From: Pontiellaceae bacterium B1224
GTDB taxonomy: Bacteria; Verrucomicrobiota; Kiritimatiellia; Kiritimatiellales; Pontiellaceae
NCBI GenBank assembly: GCA_029432815.1
Contig: JAROBA010000010.1
Coordinates: 62,001-126,000, forward strand
DNA length: 64,000 nucleotides
Direction of reading: 5' to 3'
Below are positions 27,782 to 35,662 of this stretch, in pieces. Under the pieces are notes generated by a model. That model was not told where the DNA came from and made no database searches. It saw only the letters and a program-made list of their open reading frames with translations. The translations under genes and the position numbers were made by a program. Position 1 is the first letter of the stretch. Every line of letters begins with the position of its first letter.

Positions 27782-27787
27782 TATAAT
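27782..27787 (+). promoter_or_regulatory. Possible -10 box of the GAF gene
   Basis: TATAAT lies 39 bases upstream of the GAF gene ATG. A TTGCTG at 27757-27762 could be the -35, but the 19-base spacing is long. Confidence 0.35.
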
Positions 27788-27825
27788 TGCTTCAGCTATG
27801 AAGTTTTGGGAGCGGCGGTGGAGTT

Positions 27826-28377
27826 ATGAGAAAAGGAAAAACGTTAGATTGCAAGCAGCTCTTCGAGATGTTCGGCAAGATTGCATCCCGTCGCCAGCCC
27901 GATGATGCGGATGCGATTTTATATGAAATTTTAAGTACACTTGGAATATCCGTGGGTGTGGACCGAACCTATCTCTTTGATTTCCAGTCTTTGGAAAACG
28001 GTAATCTGATTGCCAATCAGCGGGCCGAGTGGGTGGACGTCGGGCAGAGCCGGCAAATCGCGAATCCCAACTTGCAAAACATTGATCTGGCCGAGAATGG
28101 ATTTTCAGACTGGAATCACAAACTGCGGAACGGCGAAAGTATAACCGGTCTCGTGGAAAAACTGCCGCACGAGCAGTTTGATTTTCTAGGGAAGATGCAG
28201 GGCATTATTTCGATCGCTTTGGTGCCTGTATTTTCTTTTGGAAAATTGGTGGGAGCCATGGGATACGATGACTGCACGACCGAACGCGTGTGGCAAAAGG
28301 ATGAAATTGAAGCCCTGAGTCTGGCCGCCAGTATTGTCGGCGTTCTGTGCTATTCAACTAAAACCGCATCGACCTGA
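27826..28377 (+). CDS. Stand-alone GAF domain protein
   Basis: The 183-residue cytoplasmic protein is almost entirely one GAF domain (about 20-178): VGVDRTYLFDF, the central helix with NGESITGLVEKLP, ISIALVPVFSFGKLVGAMGYDDC, and a closing helix. GAF domains bind small ligands such as cyclic nucleotides or act as dimerisation sensors. No output domain is attached, so a partner is expected but none is visible nearby. It has its own probable promoter and a good ATG context. Confidence 0.85.
   Translation: MRKGKTLDCKQLFEMFGKIASRRQPDDADAILYEILSTLGISVGVDRTYLFDFQSLENGNLIANQRAEWVDVGQSRQIANPNLQNIDLAENGFSDWNHKLRNGESITGLVEKLPHEQFDFLGKMQGIISIALVPVFSFGKLVGAMGYDDCTTERVWQKDEIEALSLAASIVGVLCYSTKTAST
27982..27996. 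repeat. Palindrome copy 11
   Basis: Exact copy, spacer TCT, in the GAF gene; read as FQSLE. Confidence 0.9.
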
Positions 28378-28386
28378 TTTAAAACG

Positions 28387-28755
28387 ATGGAACCTTACGT
28401 CATTATACGGGGTAACCGATGGGCGAAATACATGGCACTTCCTCTGGCCGTGATCTTTTTCGTTCTGTTGCGTTATGATGTGATCGAAGATGCCAGTATT
28501 GCAGTTGGCACTATTCTGCTGGCCTTTGGTTTTGAGCCTCGATCCTGGACCATCAAAGAAGACGGAAGCGTTGCGTATAAAACTAAAAAGACGCGGATTG
28601 TTTTCCGACCGGTCCCCCTAAGGAAACTACAGCGTAAGAAAGGAAATTTCCATATTGTGTTTAAAACCGGGCGCGAGCTTGATTTCCCGGTCGCCGGCCT
28701 GAAAAAGCGGGAGAAAGATGCCCTGTTTGCACACATGGAAAAGAGTCTCGTTTAA
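28387..28755 (+). CDS. Small membrane protein of unknown function
   Basis: The 122-residue protein has two probable membrane segments near 14-28 (YMALPLAVIFFVLLRY) and 35-50, then a basic cytoplasmic domain with a beta-rich YKTKKTRIVFRPVPLRKLQRKKGNF pattern reminiscent of PH-like folds. No family was recognised. It begins 9 bases after the GAF gene and is probably co-transcribed with it. Confidence 0.6.
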   Translation: MEPYVIIRGNRWAKYMALPLAVIFFVLLRYDVIEDASIAVGTILLAFGFEPRSWTIKEDGSVAYKTKKTRIVFRPVPLRKLQRKKGNFHIVFKTGRELDFPVAGLKKREKDALFAHMEKSLV

Positions 28756-28768
28756 ACCTCTCCCGAAT

Positions 28769-28830
28769 GTGGAGCAGACATTCCTGTCTGCTCAGCAACG
28801 TGGGTGGTCAGACAGGAAAGTCCGCCCCAC
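28769..28830. repeat. Imperfect inverted repeat (TTCCTGTCTG type)
   Basis: Two 22-base arms, 28769-28790 and 28809-28830, are reverse complements at most positions and share the core TTCCTGTCTG; the arm starts read GTGGAGCAGAC and GTGGGGCGGAC. They are separated by an 18-base loop between two gene blocks. Confidence 0.7.
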
Positions 28831-28959
28831 AACCCAATGTAGCTTAGATTGTGTGCAAATATATTGTGAGCCTTGAAGAGAGCGGGTGATCAGGTAGAAT
28901 CGATGGAGAAAAACGCGCAGTGCTTATAATGACTATATATAGATCGAGGTAATGTAAGG

Positions 28960-29298
28960 ATGTCGGCAAGTAACTACAACTGGGTGTGTTTCGATTGTCG
29001 TTTCTCGATTAGAGCTCCAAAAGTTTCTAAAGAAGCACCTCTTTGTCATCTTTGTAAAAGAGAGTGCTACTGCCTTGGTTATAAGGTTGAGATTCCCAAA
29101 AAGAACGACAAAAAGAGATGGGATAGATTAAGGGAGAATTGTCGGAAGAGAGAGCACCAAAGGATCGATGCTGAATCTGTGGGTACTACACGAAGGCGCC
29201 ACGACATCGAGAAGGAGATCATGGAGCTGGAAAGCCGGGAGGTATCTCCTGGCCGACGAAAATATATCGACTCCTTGAGAAAGAAGTTGGAGACCTAA
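28960..29298 (+). CDS. Small zinc-ribbon-like basic protein, unknown function
   Basis: The 112-residue protein has two CxxC pairs, VCFDC and CHLC, with a further CYC close behind, as in a zinc ribbon at about 9-40. A basic coiled-coil-like C terminus (RRRHDIEKEIMELESREVSPGRR) follows. I do not recognise a named family. By eye it is more AT-rich than its neighbours and has different codon choices, as has the next gene, so recent acquisition is possible. Confidence 0.6.
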   Translation: MSASNYNWVCFDCRFSIRAPKVSKEAPLCHLCKRECYCLGYKVEIPKKNDKKRWDRLRENCRKREHQRIDAESVGTTRRRHDIEKEIMELESREVSPGRRKYIDSLRKKLET

Positions 29299-29337
29299 CG
29301 ACGTATGGATTGTATACGGTATTAGAAAGGAAAATTG

Positions 29338-29955
29338 ATGAACAAAGCATTGATCCTGATGAGCTTGTTTTCATGGATGATTTCAAGCACTGCTATGACC
29401 GTTCAGGAAGCTGAACGTATTTTGGAGGAAGATCCATACAACCTACAAGCGTTCACCGTGATTGCCGATGCAGCAAGAGAAGAACGGCGTAAGAATGAGC
29501 CGACCGATCGAGAACGTTTAAACTTCATGAAGATGTTGCATAAATATTGTGAGCCTCCCGCGTTGAATTCTTTTACAAACAACTTTTCAGGTTTCTCCAG
29601 CAACTTTGGCTCGTGCGATGTATCTCACCGATATTACCCATCCCACGGAACATCCCTTAGCAGTGATGAGCTCTTGAAACAAATAATAGATTCTTTCGTT
29701 AAAGAAGGGTGGGTAGAGGAAAAACGGGAAAAAGCTAAGAGCAATAGATTTATATTCATCAAAACAGAAGGGCCTGAGAATAAAAACCTCTGTGTTCCAA
29801 AAATGGTGATTTTAACCAATCATCTTCATGCAGAAAAGGGATTTATAAGATGTGACTACTATTTCAGATGCGAGGGAGGCTGGGCCAGTAAAGGCGATCT
29901 CATGCGAAAAGATATCCTTTCCATGGAGCCGAACGATGAGTCCGGCAATGAATAA
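29338..29955 (+). CDS. Exported protein of unknown function
   Basis: The ATG at 29338, with AAAGG 9 bases upstream, gives 205 residues. An N-terminal hydrophobic stretch (ALILMSLFSWMISSTAM) suggests a signal peptide, followed by a helical TPR-like first third (VQEAERILEEDPYNLQAFTVIADAAREERR) and a second domain with cysteines and aromatic strands (FIRCDYYFRCEGGW). Function unknown. It lies 39 bases after the zinc-ribbon gene and shares its lower GC, so they may form one unit. Confidence 0.6.
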   Translation: MNKALILMSLFSWMISSTAMTVQEAERILEEDPYNLQAFTVIADAAREERRKNEPTDRERLNFMKMLHKYCEPPALNSFTNNFSGFSSNFGSCDVSHRYYPSHGTSLSSDELLKQIIDSFVKEGWVEEKREKAKSNRFIFIKTEGPENKNLCVPKMVILTNHLHAEKGFIRCDYYFRCEGGWASKGDLMRKDILSMEPNDESGNE

Positions 29956-29963
29956 GGCTTATG

Positions 29964-31391
29964 CTAAACCCCGTGATCCACATATTGCTTTGTGATGGCT
30001 GATACGGTTTCAAGGCAGCTGCCGCAGAGGCCGCCGGCATAGGTGGCACCCATCACATCGCCGAGCGTTTTCAGGTTCTTTTCGTCAATCGCCCGGCAGA
30101 TGTCGCCCTTGGTCACATAGTTGCAGAAGCAGACCAGATCGTCGTCTTCCATTTCCAACTCAACATTAAAGGGCCGCCCGACGGGGGCGAGCAGGTCGTG
30201 CGGGGTGGGGGGCAGTTCTCCGCCGCTTTCAAGCGTCTTACGTATTTTTTCGAATTCAGAAATCTCGCCGACCAGCACCGCCCCGATCAGGGTTTTCCAA
30301 TCTTTGGAAATGAGCAGTTTTTTATAGACCCCTTTGGGCAGATCCATTTCATAGACAAAATCCACCTCTTCGAGTGAATAGTGGGTTTCCCCAATACTGC
30401 CCACCTGCAGATCGAGCAGTTTAAGTTTGGAGGCCGGTACCATCATCTCAAAGGTTTTATTAATGTTGCCGAGCCGGGCCGCCGCCACTTCGGCCATGGC
30501 ATAGCCGGGCGCCACGAGTCCGAATAGAGCATCATTGAAGGAGGCACACTCTCCGATAGCGAAAATTGAGGGGTCCGAGGTTTGCATGGTGTCTTTGACC
30601 GCAATGCCGCCGCGCGCTCCCATTTCAAGTCCCGCCTCACGCCCCAGTTCATCGTTGGGAATAATGCCGGTGGCAATAATGACCATATCGGCCGAAATGC
30701 GGTCGCCGCTCTCCAGTATTACAGCTTCGGCTTTTCCAATGCCTTCAATCGATTTTACATGCGCATCCAATTTAAGGTGTATGCCTAGGTTTTCGATTTT
30801 TTCATCCAATAGGCCACCGGCAATTTCATCCAGCTGACAGGCCATTAAAAAAGGTTCCCGTTCCACCACCATTGTTTCAAGACCCAGTTCTCGGCACGCT
30901 TCGGCGGCTTCGAGCCCGAGCAGGCCGCCGCCGATGATTACGGCGCTGGATGCATTGCGGCTTTCATTGCGGATGGCATACACATCGTCCGACGTACGGT
31001 AGACGTGAACGCCGTCCAAACCGGTTCCTCCAATGTCTGGAACATGCGGTCGGGATCCCGTGGCAATCACCAGATGATCGTACGAATAGATTTTCCCACC
31101 CTTGGAAGTCACGGTTTTTTCGGTCCGGTTGATCGAGGCGGCGCGGGAGCCCAGCTTCAGGTCGATTTTGTAATAATCATACCAGCGGCTTTCGGCCAGA
31201 ATCAGATCGGTATCGCTCTTGCCGGCAAACAGTTTTGAGAGAGAAACCCGGTCGTAGGCCGGAATGAGTTCATCGCCCAGCACGGTGATGGAATATTCGT
31301 GGTGGGCATCGTATTCCAGCAGTTTTTCGCAAAAGCGAAATCCACTCATCCCGTTGCCAATAATCACGACCTGTTTTTTCTTTTCCGACAT
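29964..31391 (-). CDS. FAD-dependent oxidoreductase with BFD-type [2Fe-2S] domain (NirB N-terminal-half type)
   Basis: The 475-residue protein matches the N-terminal half of assimilatory nitrite reductase NirB: FAD motif GNGMSGFRFCE, ATGSRPHVP, NAD-binding GGGLLGLEAAE, and a second FAD motif IFAIGECA. A bacterioferritin-associated-ferredoxin-like domain follows at about 415-470 with CFC and CGSC cysteines. The sirohaem domain of NirB is missing and no nirD lies nearby, so a general NAD(P)H-linked electron-transfer role is more likely than nitrite reduction. Confidence 0.85.
   Translation of the reverse strand: MSEKKKQVVIIGNGMSGFRFCEKLLEYDAHHEYSITVLGDELIPAYDRVSLSKLFAGKSDTDLILAESRWYDYYKIDLKLGSRAASINRTEKTVTSKGGKIYSYDHLVIATGSRPHVPDIGGTGLDGVHVYRTSDDVYAIRNESRNASSAVIIGGGLLGLEAAEACRELGLETMVVEREPFLMACQLDEIAGGLLDEKIENLGIHLKLDAHVKSIEGIGKAEAVILESGDRISADMVIIATGIIPNDELGREAGLEMGARGGIAVKDTMQTSDPSIFAIGECASFNDALFGLVAPGYAMAEVAAARLGNINKTFEMMVPASKLKLLDLQVGSIGETHYSLEEVDFVYEMDLPKGVYKKLLISKDWKTLIGAVLVGEISEFEKIRKTLESGGELPPTPHDLLAPVGRPFNVELEMEDDDLVCFCNYVTKGDICRAIDEKNLKTLGDVMGATYAGGLCGSCLETVSAITKQYVDHGV
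30295..30309. repeat. Palindrome copy 12
   Basis: Exact copy, spacer TCT, in the oxidoreductase gene; read on the minus strand as SKDWK. Confidence 0.9.
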
Positions 31392-31465
31392 TATTTTCCT
31401 TAATTAATACTAAATTGGTACGGGAGATGTACCGGAGACATATATGCTGTACGAGTCTTTTTCAT

Positions 31466-31535
31466 CATAAAGACACCAAGATCACAAAGGTTGTATTGTT
31501 TATAGTCACTTTGAGTCCTTCGTGCCTTTGTGTTG
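31466..31535. repeat. Dispersed imperfect hairpin element, copy B
   Basis: The left arm CATAAAGACACCAAGATC and the right arm (reverse complement CACAAAGGCACGAAGG) form the same imperfect hairpin theme as copy A, in the gap between divergent genes. Confidence 0.75.
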
Positions 31536-31591
31536 AATTATTTTTTAAAATGAATTGGCGATCCCGCGGTATTGCCCCATCTTCTGCCGTC

Positions 31592-32713
31592 ATGACCGGT
31601 CTATACATCCATGTTCCGCTGTGTGTGGCGAAATGCCGCTATTGCGATTTTTACAAACTGACGCCCCGCGAAACCGACGGCATGGCGCTTTTTCTCCAAT
31701 GTCTGGAAATCGAACTGCGGCGGCTGCCGAAGGATTTTGCACCCGACACCGTATTTATCGGCGGGGGAACGCCGACGGCGCTGAGTCCCGATGAATATAG
31801 AAAAATGCTCGATTCCATCGACCGGCGCATCAATCTTTCCAATGTGGTCGAATTTACCAGCGAGGCCAATCCAGGCACGCTTACCCCGGAAAAGCTGGCG
31901 GTGATGCGGGAGGGGGGCGTGAACCGCGTATCCATCGGAGTGCAGTCATTCAATCAGCAGGCACTGCAGCTGCTCGGGCGAATTCATGATGCCCAAACCG
32001 CGATGGATGGATATCGTATGCTGCGCGCCGCCGGATTCGATAATGTGAATATTGATCTGATCCAGAGCATTCCCGGCATGTCGCCGGAAGATGTGCTGGC
32101 CGATGCCCGGCAGGTGGCCGAACTTGGGCCGGAGCATATTTCATTCTACAATCTGATTTACGAATCCGGAACGCCGCTCACCAAAGCGCGAGACGAAGGC
32201 AAAGTAATTCCGCCCGATGAAGATGAGGAGGCGGATAACTATTTCGCCGTAAAAGCCTTTCTGGAAAACGCCGGTTATTCGCACTACGAAACCTCGAACT
32301 TTTCCAAAGGCGGAAAGGAGTGTCTGCACAATGTACTCTATTGGCAGGGCGGGGAATATCTGGGGTGCGGACCATCGGCACATTCGCATTGGCATTCGAA
32401 GCGGTTTGGAAACATACCGGACCTGGAGGTCTACACGAACCGTTTGCTGAAGGATGCCAAACCGTTCGATGAAGTGGAGTTTCTTACAAAAGAGGATAAA
32501 GCCCGGGAAACGCTGGTGATGTGGCTTCGCATGACAAATGGATTTGATTTAGATGAGTTTAAAGGGGGCACCGGTTTTACAGCCCATGAACTTTGCGGGG
32601 ATTCAATTGAATCTATGATCGAGGAAAACCTGCTCCAATGTGTGGAAAACCGCCTCTCTTTAACCCATGATGCGCTGTTCATCAGCAATGCGGTGTTCTC
32701 AGAATTATTGTAA
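31592..32713 (+). CDS. hemW: Radical SAM haem chaperone HemW
   Basis: HemW is a haem-binding radical SAM protein related to HemN and thought to insert haem into target enzymes. The ATG at 31592 gives 373 residues beginning TGLYIHVPLC. The cluster motif CVAKCRYC supplies C11, C15 and C18, without the extra C-terminal cysteine of true HemN (CxxxCxxCxC is replaced by CDF). Other marks are GGGTPTALS, EANPGTL, SIGVQSFN and LIQSIPGMS. The frame is open back to 31415, but that part includes the hairpin repeat and is unlikely to be translated. Confidence 0.9.
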   Translation: MTGLYIHVPLCVAKCRYCDFYKLTPRETDGMALFLQCLEIELRRLPKDFAPDTVFIGGGTPTALSPDEYRKMLDSIDRRINLSNVVEFTSEANPGTLTPEKLAVMREGGVNRVSIGVQSFNQQALQLLGRIHDAQTAMDGYRMLRAAGFDNVNIDLIQSIPGMSPEDVLADARQVAELGPEHISFYNLIYESGTPLTKARDEGKVIPPDEDEEADNYFAVKAFLENAGYSHYETSNFSKGGKECLHNVLYWQGGEYLGCGPSAHSHWHSKRFGNIPDLEVYTNRLLKDAKPFDEVEFLTKEDKARETLVMWLRMTNGFDLDEFKGGTGFTAHELCGDSIESMIEENLLQCVENRLSLTHDALFISNAVFSELL

Positions 32714-32772
32714 CGACCGCTATATGTTGTGTTTTGCCGAAGAGGTAAACCCGAAAAAAGGCGCATTTAGTC

Positions 32773-32800
32773 TTGCAAAGCGGGCGGATATCCTTACATT
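32773..32800 (+). promoter_or_regulatory. Possible promoter of rpmB
   Basis: TTGCAA and TACATT are separated by 16 bases, about 57 bases upstream of the rpmB ATG. Sequence evidence only. Confidence 0.35.
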
Positions 32801-32856
32801 CCCAACCTCTTGTTGATCAGAGAGAATTTTGAAAACAGATTACTGAGGTATTTGAG

Positions 32857-33087
32857 ATGTCTAGAGAATGTGCAGTTACAGGAAAAAAAACCATCGTTGG
32901 ACGTCGTATCGTTCGTAAAGGTTTGTCCAAGAAAAAAGGTGGTATCGGTCTTCACGTGACGAGTGCCACCAAGCGTACTTTTAAGCCCAATCTACAGCGT
33001 GTGCGTATCCGCACCGAAAACGGCACGGTTAAACGTGTATGGGTTTCCACCAAGGCTCTGCGCTCCGGCGCTGTGAAAAAAGCCTAA
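32857..33087 (+). CDS. rpmB: 50S ribosomal protein L28
   Basis: L28 is a small basic protein of the large ribosomal subunit. The 76 residues are collinear with the family: MSRECAVTGKK, the KKKGGIGLHVTSATKRTFKPNLQ core, and a VRIRTENGTVKRVWVSTKALRSG C-terminal part. It stands alone with its own likely promoter and terminator, as is common for rpmB. Confidence 0.97.
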   Translation: MSRECAVTGKKTIVGRRIVRKGLSKKKGGIGLHVTSATKRTFKPNLQRVRIRTENGTVKRVWVSTKALRSGAVKKA

Positions 33088-33089
33088 TT

Positions 33090-33104
33090 TTCCAATCATT
33101 GGAA
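33090..33104. repeat. Palindrome copy 13
   Basis: Exact copy, spacer TCA, 2 bases after the rpmB stop and just before its terminator. Confidence 0.9.
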
Positions 33105-33113
33105 ATTGCAAAG

Positions 33114-33143
33114 CCGTCCCCAATGCGGGGCGGTTTTTTTTTT
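33114..33143 (+). terminator. Rho-independent terminator of rpmB
   Basis: CCGTCCCC/GGGGCGG stem with one bulged T and a 5-base loop, followed by ten T residues. Confidence 0.85.
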
Positions 33144-33180
33144 GCCCGCAGATTACGCCGATCACCGGAGATCTTTTTTT

Positions 33181-33251
33181 ACCGCGAAGGAGCAAAGAAT
33201 AGATGGATTAAAAAAACCTTTCTTCACTTAGTGTCTTCGTGCCTTTGCGGT
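33181..33251. repeat. Dispersed imperfect hairpin element, copy C
   Basis: The left arm ACCGCGAAGGAGCAAAGAA and the right arm (reverse complement ACCGCAAAGGCACGAAGAC) make an imperfect hairpin between rpmB and rpsN. Confidence 0.75.
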
Positions 33252-33289
33252 CATTCACCCACAGATCCATCGGTTTTCTGCGGAGGCAC

Positions 33290-33319
33290 AAAAAAAACGC
33301 CCCGTTCGAAAACGAGGCG
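33290..33319 (-). terminator. Rho-independent terminator of rpsN
   Basis: Read on the minus strand: stem CGCCTCG/CGGGGCG with an 8-base loop, then a run of T residues. It lies 28 bases beyond the rpsN stop. Confidence 0.75.
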
Positions 33320-33346
33320 CGATTCTTTCAACAAAGTGAGGAATGG

Positions 33347-33652
33347 TTACCAGCTGGCCTTTGTCATTCCCGGGATCTTGCCTTGCGAAGCCATTTCGCG
33401 AAGCGTGATACGGGAAAGCTTGAACTTACGGTAAACGGCGTGCGGGCGGCCGGTTACTGAGCAGCGGTTCATAATGCGGTTCGGGTTGGCATCGAGCGGA
33501 AGCGAGCGTAGCTTACGAACGGCAACCATACGGTCAGTCGGGTCCGTTTCCGGATCGCTGATGGTTTTTTTGAGTTCCATGCGCTTTTCGTAATACTTTG
33601 CAGCCATCGCGATGCGCTTCTGGTTTTTAACAACTGTGCTTTTTTTAGCCAT
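33347..33652 (-). CDS. rpsN: 30S ribosomal protein S14
   Basis: S14 helps assemble the head of the small ribosomal subunit. The 101-residue protein starts [20 protein letters not shown] and ends with [34 protein letters not shown]. It is the long form without the CxxC zinc pairs. It stands outside the main ribosomal protein operon, convergent with rpmB, a placement seen for stand-alone S14 genes that can be regulated separately. Confidence 0.97.
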   Translation of the reverse strand: MAKKSTVVKNQKRIAMAAKYYEKRMELKKTISDPETDPTDRMVAVRKLRSLPLDANPNRIMNRCSVTGRPHAVYRKFKLSRITLREMASQGKIPGMTKASW

Positions 33653-33790
33653 ATATTCTTAGTTCCTTTTGTTGAAAGACCCGTGGATAAAACATAAATG
33701 ACATGGGCCGCGCAACATAAATAGTTATAAAATTAAGCAGTTCGGGGGCTCATTTTGCGCGCATCAAATCATCCCCATGATCTTTTAAAC

Positions 33791-33818
33791 TTGAAAGCCG
33801 AACAGCAAACCGTATTTT
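33791..33818 (+). promoter_or_regulatory. Possible promoter of gltA
   Basis: TTGAAA and TATTTT are separated by 16 bases, 46 bases upstream of the citrate synthase ATG. Confidence 0.4.
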
Positions 33819-33863
33819 TTAGCGCAACGAAACGAAAACGCGAAAGCAAAAAGGATCCAAATT

Positions 33864-35156
33864 ATGTCTAAAAACAAAGATCTGGGCAAAGCAACGCTCA
33901 CCTATAATGAGCAGACCATCGAGCTTCCGGTATTCGAAGGATCTGAACACGAAAAGGCTGTTGATATTCGCGCACTGCGAAAAGAGACCGGAATGATCAC
34001 CTACGATCCCGGCTTTGTGAACACGGGTTGCTGCCAAAGCGACATAACCTATATTGATGGGGAAGCCGGAATTCTGCGCTATCGTGGTTACGACATTAAT
34101 GAGCTCGCAGAAAAATGTGAGTTTGTTGATGTGGCCTATCTGCTGGTTCACGGCACCTTGCCGAATGCTGAACAGCATGCTGAATTCTCCAAAAACCTGA
34201 ATACGCATTCTTTACTGCATGAAGACATGCGCCACTTCTTCGATGCCTATCCAGACCATGCACACCCAATGGCCACGCTGTCGGCCATGGCGGTTTCGCT
34301 TTCCACATTCTATCCGGAACTGGAAGACAGCAGCTTGCAGGAAAATATCGATTTCAAGGTGACCCGCCTGCTTTCGAAAATGCGTACGGCAGCGGCTTTT
34401 TCCTATAAAAAATCCATCGGGCACCCAATTGTTTATCCGCGCCACGACCTGAAATATTGCGAGAACTTCATCAATATGATGTTCCGTACGCCGGTTAATA
34501 ACTATCAGGTTGATCCGGTGGTCGCCACGGCTCTGAACAAACTGCTGATTCTTCATGCAGACCACGAACAGAACTGTTCAGCTTCTGTTGTTAAAATGGT
34601 CGGCAGTGCCGGCGCCAATCTTTATGCGTCGATTTCAGCAGGTATCTGCGCGCTTTGGGGACCGCTGCATGGTGGTGCAAACCAGCACGTAATTGAAATG
34701 CTAGACCGTATTATTGCGGAAGACGGCGGCGATGTGAAGCGGGTGATTCAACGTGCCAAGGACAAGAACGATCCGTTCCGTCTGATGGGTGTTGGTCACC
34801 GTGTTTACAAATCCTATGACCCGCGTGCAAAAGTTGCGAAGCAGATGTGCAAAGATGTACTGGCCAAGCTCGGCGTTAACGATCCGTTGGTGGATCTGGC
34901 GCAGGAACTGGAAGAAGCTGTGTTGGCCGATGATTATTTCGCGGAACGCAGCCTCTATCCGAATATTGATTTCTACACTGGCCTGACGTACCGCGCCATG
35001 GGCATCCCGACCGATATGTTTACGGTTATGTTTGCCATTGGTCGTATGCCGGGATGGATTGCCCAGTGGTTGGAAATGCGCGAAGATCCGCATGGTCGCA
35101 TCGGTCGCCCGCGTCAGGTTTATACCGGCCACACGCAGCGCCCCGTGAACAGTTAA
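33864..35156 (+). CDS. gltA: Citrate synthase, type II
   Basis: Condenses acetyl-CoA and oxaloacetate to citrate. The 430-residue protein has the N-terminal small beta domain of hexameric Gram-negative enzymes, then the catalytic histidines and aspartate in LHADHEQN, GPLHGGANQ, and GVGHRVYKSYDPRAK, and an Asp in the region ERSLYPNIDFYTG. Length and motif spacing are normal. AAGGATCC lies 9 bases before the ATG. A TPR gene follows by 8 bases. Confidence 0.97.
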   Translation: MSKNKDLGKATLTYNEQTIELPVFEGSEHEKAVDIRALRKETGMITYDPGFVNTGCCQSDITYIDGEAGILRYRGYDINELAEKCEFVDVAYLLVHGTLPNAEQHAEFSKNLNTHSLLHEDMRHFFDAYPDHAHPMATLSAMAVSLSTFYPELEDSSLQENIDFKVTRLLSKMRTAAAFSYKKSIGHPIVYPRHDLKYCENFINMMFRTPVNNYQVDPVVATALNKLLILHADHEQNCSASVVKMVGSAGANLYASISAGICALWGPLHGGANQHVIEMLDRIIAEDGGDVKRVIQRAKDKNDPFRLMGVGHRVYKSYDPRAKVAKQMCKDVLAKLGVNDPLVDLAQELEEAVLADDYFAERSLYPNIDFYTGLTYRAMGIPTDMFTVMFAIGRMPGWIAQWLEMREDPHGRIGRPRQVYTGHTQRPVNS

Positions 35157-35164
35157 GGTTTGAA

Positions 35165-35563
35165 ATGAGTAAGAAGAGATCGTCCGCCCGCGCCCGACAG
35201 GACGCGGTCGAGCTGAGTTTCCTGCAAAAAGTCTCCAATCGCCTGCCTGAGGATATTGAAATCCTGCAGGCGTTGGCAGACCTGTATACCAAGGCTGGAA
35301 AATATCAGGAAGGGTTGGAAATCGATGAGAAGCTGAGCCATCAGCTCCCTAACGATGACCTCGTTTGGTATAATCTGGGTTGCTCCTATTCACTGATGCA
35401 TAAAGCGGACGAAGCCTTCGAAGCGCTGACCAAAGCGGTGGAGCTGGGCTATGCCGATTATGATTGGATGAAAACGGATTCCGACCTGAACAACCTGCAT
35501 ACAGACCCGCGGTTCGAATCCCTGCTAAGCTGGCTCTATACAGCCTGCAATGAAGAAGAATAG
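35165..35563 (+). CDS. Small TPR-repeat protein
   Basis: The ATG at 35165 gives 132 residues. Two TPR units are seen: EILQALADLYTKAGKYQEGLEIDEKL and DLVWYNLGCSYSLMHKADEAFEALTKAVELG, followed by YDWMKTDSDLNNLHTDPRFESLL, a closing half-repeat typical of the TPR_end motif. It is a probable protein-interaction module with no enzymatic part. It may be co-transcribed with gltA. The longer frame from 35054 lies within gltA and is rejected. Confidence 0.82.
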   Translation: MSKKRSSARARQDAVELSFLQKVSNRLPEDIEILQALADLYTKAGKYQEGLEIDEKLSHQLPNDDLVWYNLGCSYSLMHKADEAFEALTKAVELGYADYDWMKTDSDLNNLHTDPRFESLLSWLYTACNEEE

Positions 35564-35567
35564 CCGC

Positions 35568-35582
35568 TTCCAATGGTTGGAA
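35568..35582. repeat. Palindrome copy 14
   Basis: Exact copy, spacer TGG, 4 bases after the TPR gene stop. Confidence 0.9.
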
Positions 35583-35628
35583 AAAAGGGGCGACTTTTCT
35601 TTGTGCTTTGCTACATTCACGGCTTCTT

Positions 35629-35643
35629 TTCCAAGGTCTGGAA
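35629..35643. repeat. Palindrome copy 15
   Basis: Exact copy, spacer GGT; its end runs into the purine-rich ribosome-binding region of the next gene. Confidence 0.9.
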
Positions 35644-35662
35644 AGGAACTGGAGCCTGAGAA

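Noticed and set aside
31415-31591. N-terminal extension of HemW
   Set aside because: The extension translates the dispersed hairpin element; HemW proteins begin at the YIHVPLC segment.
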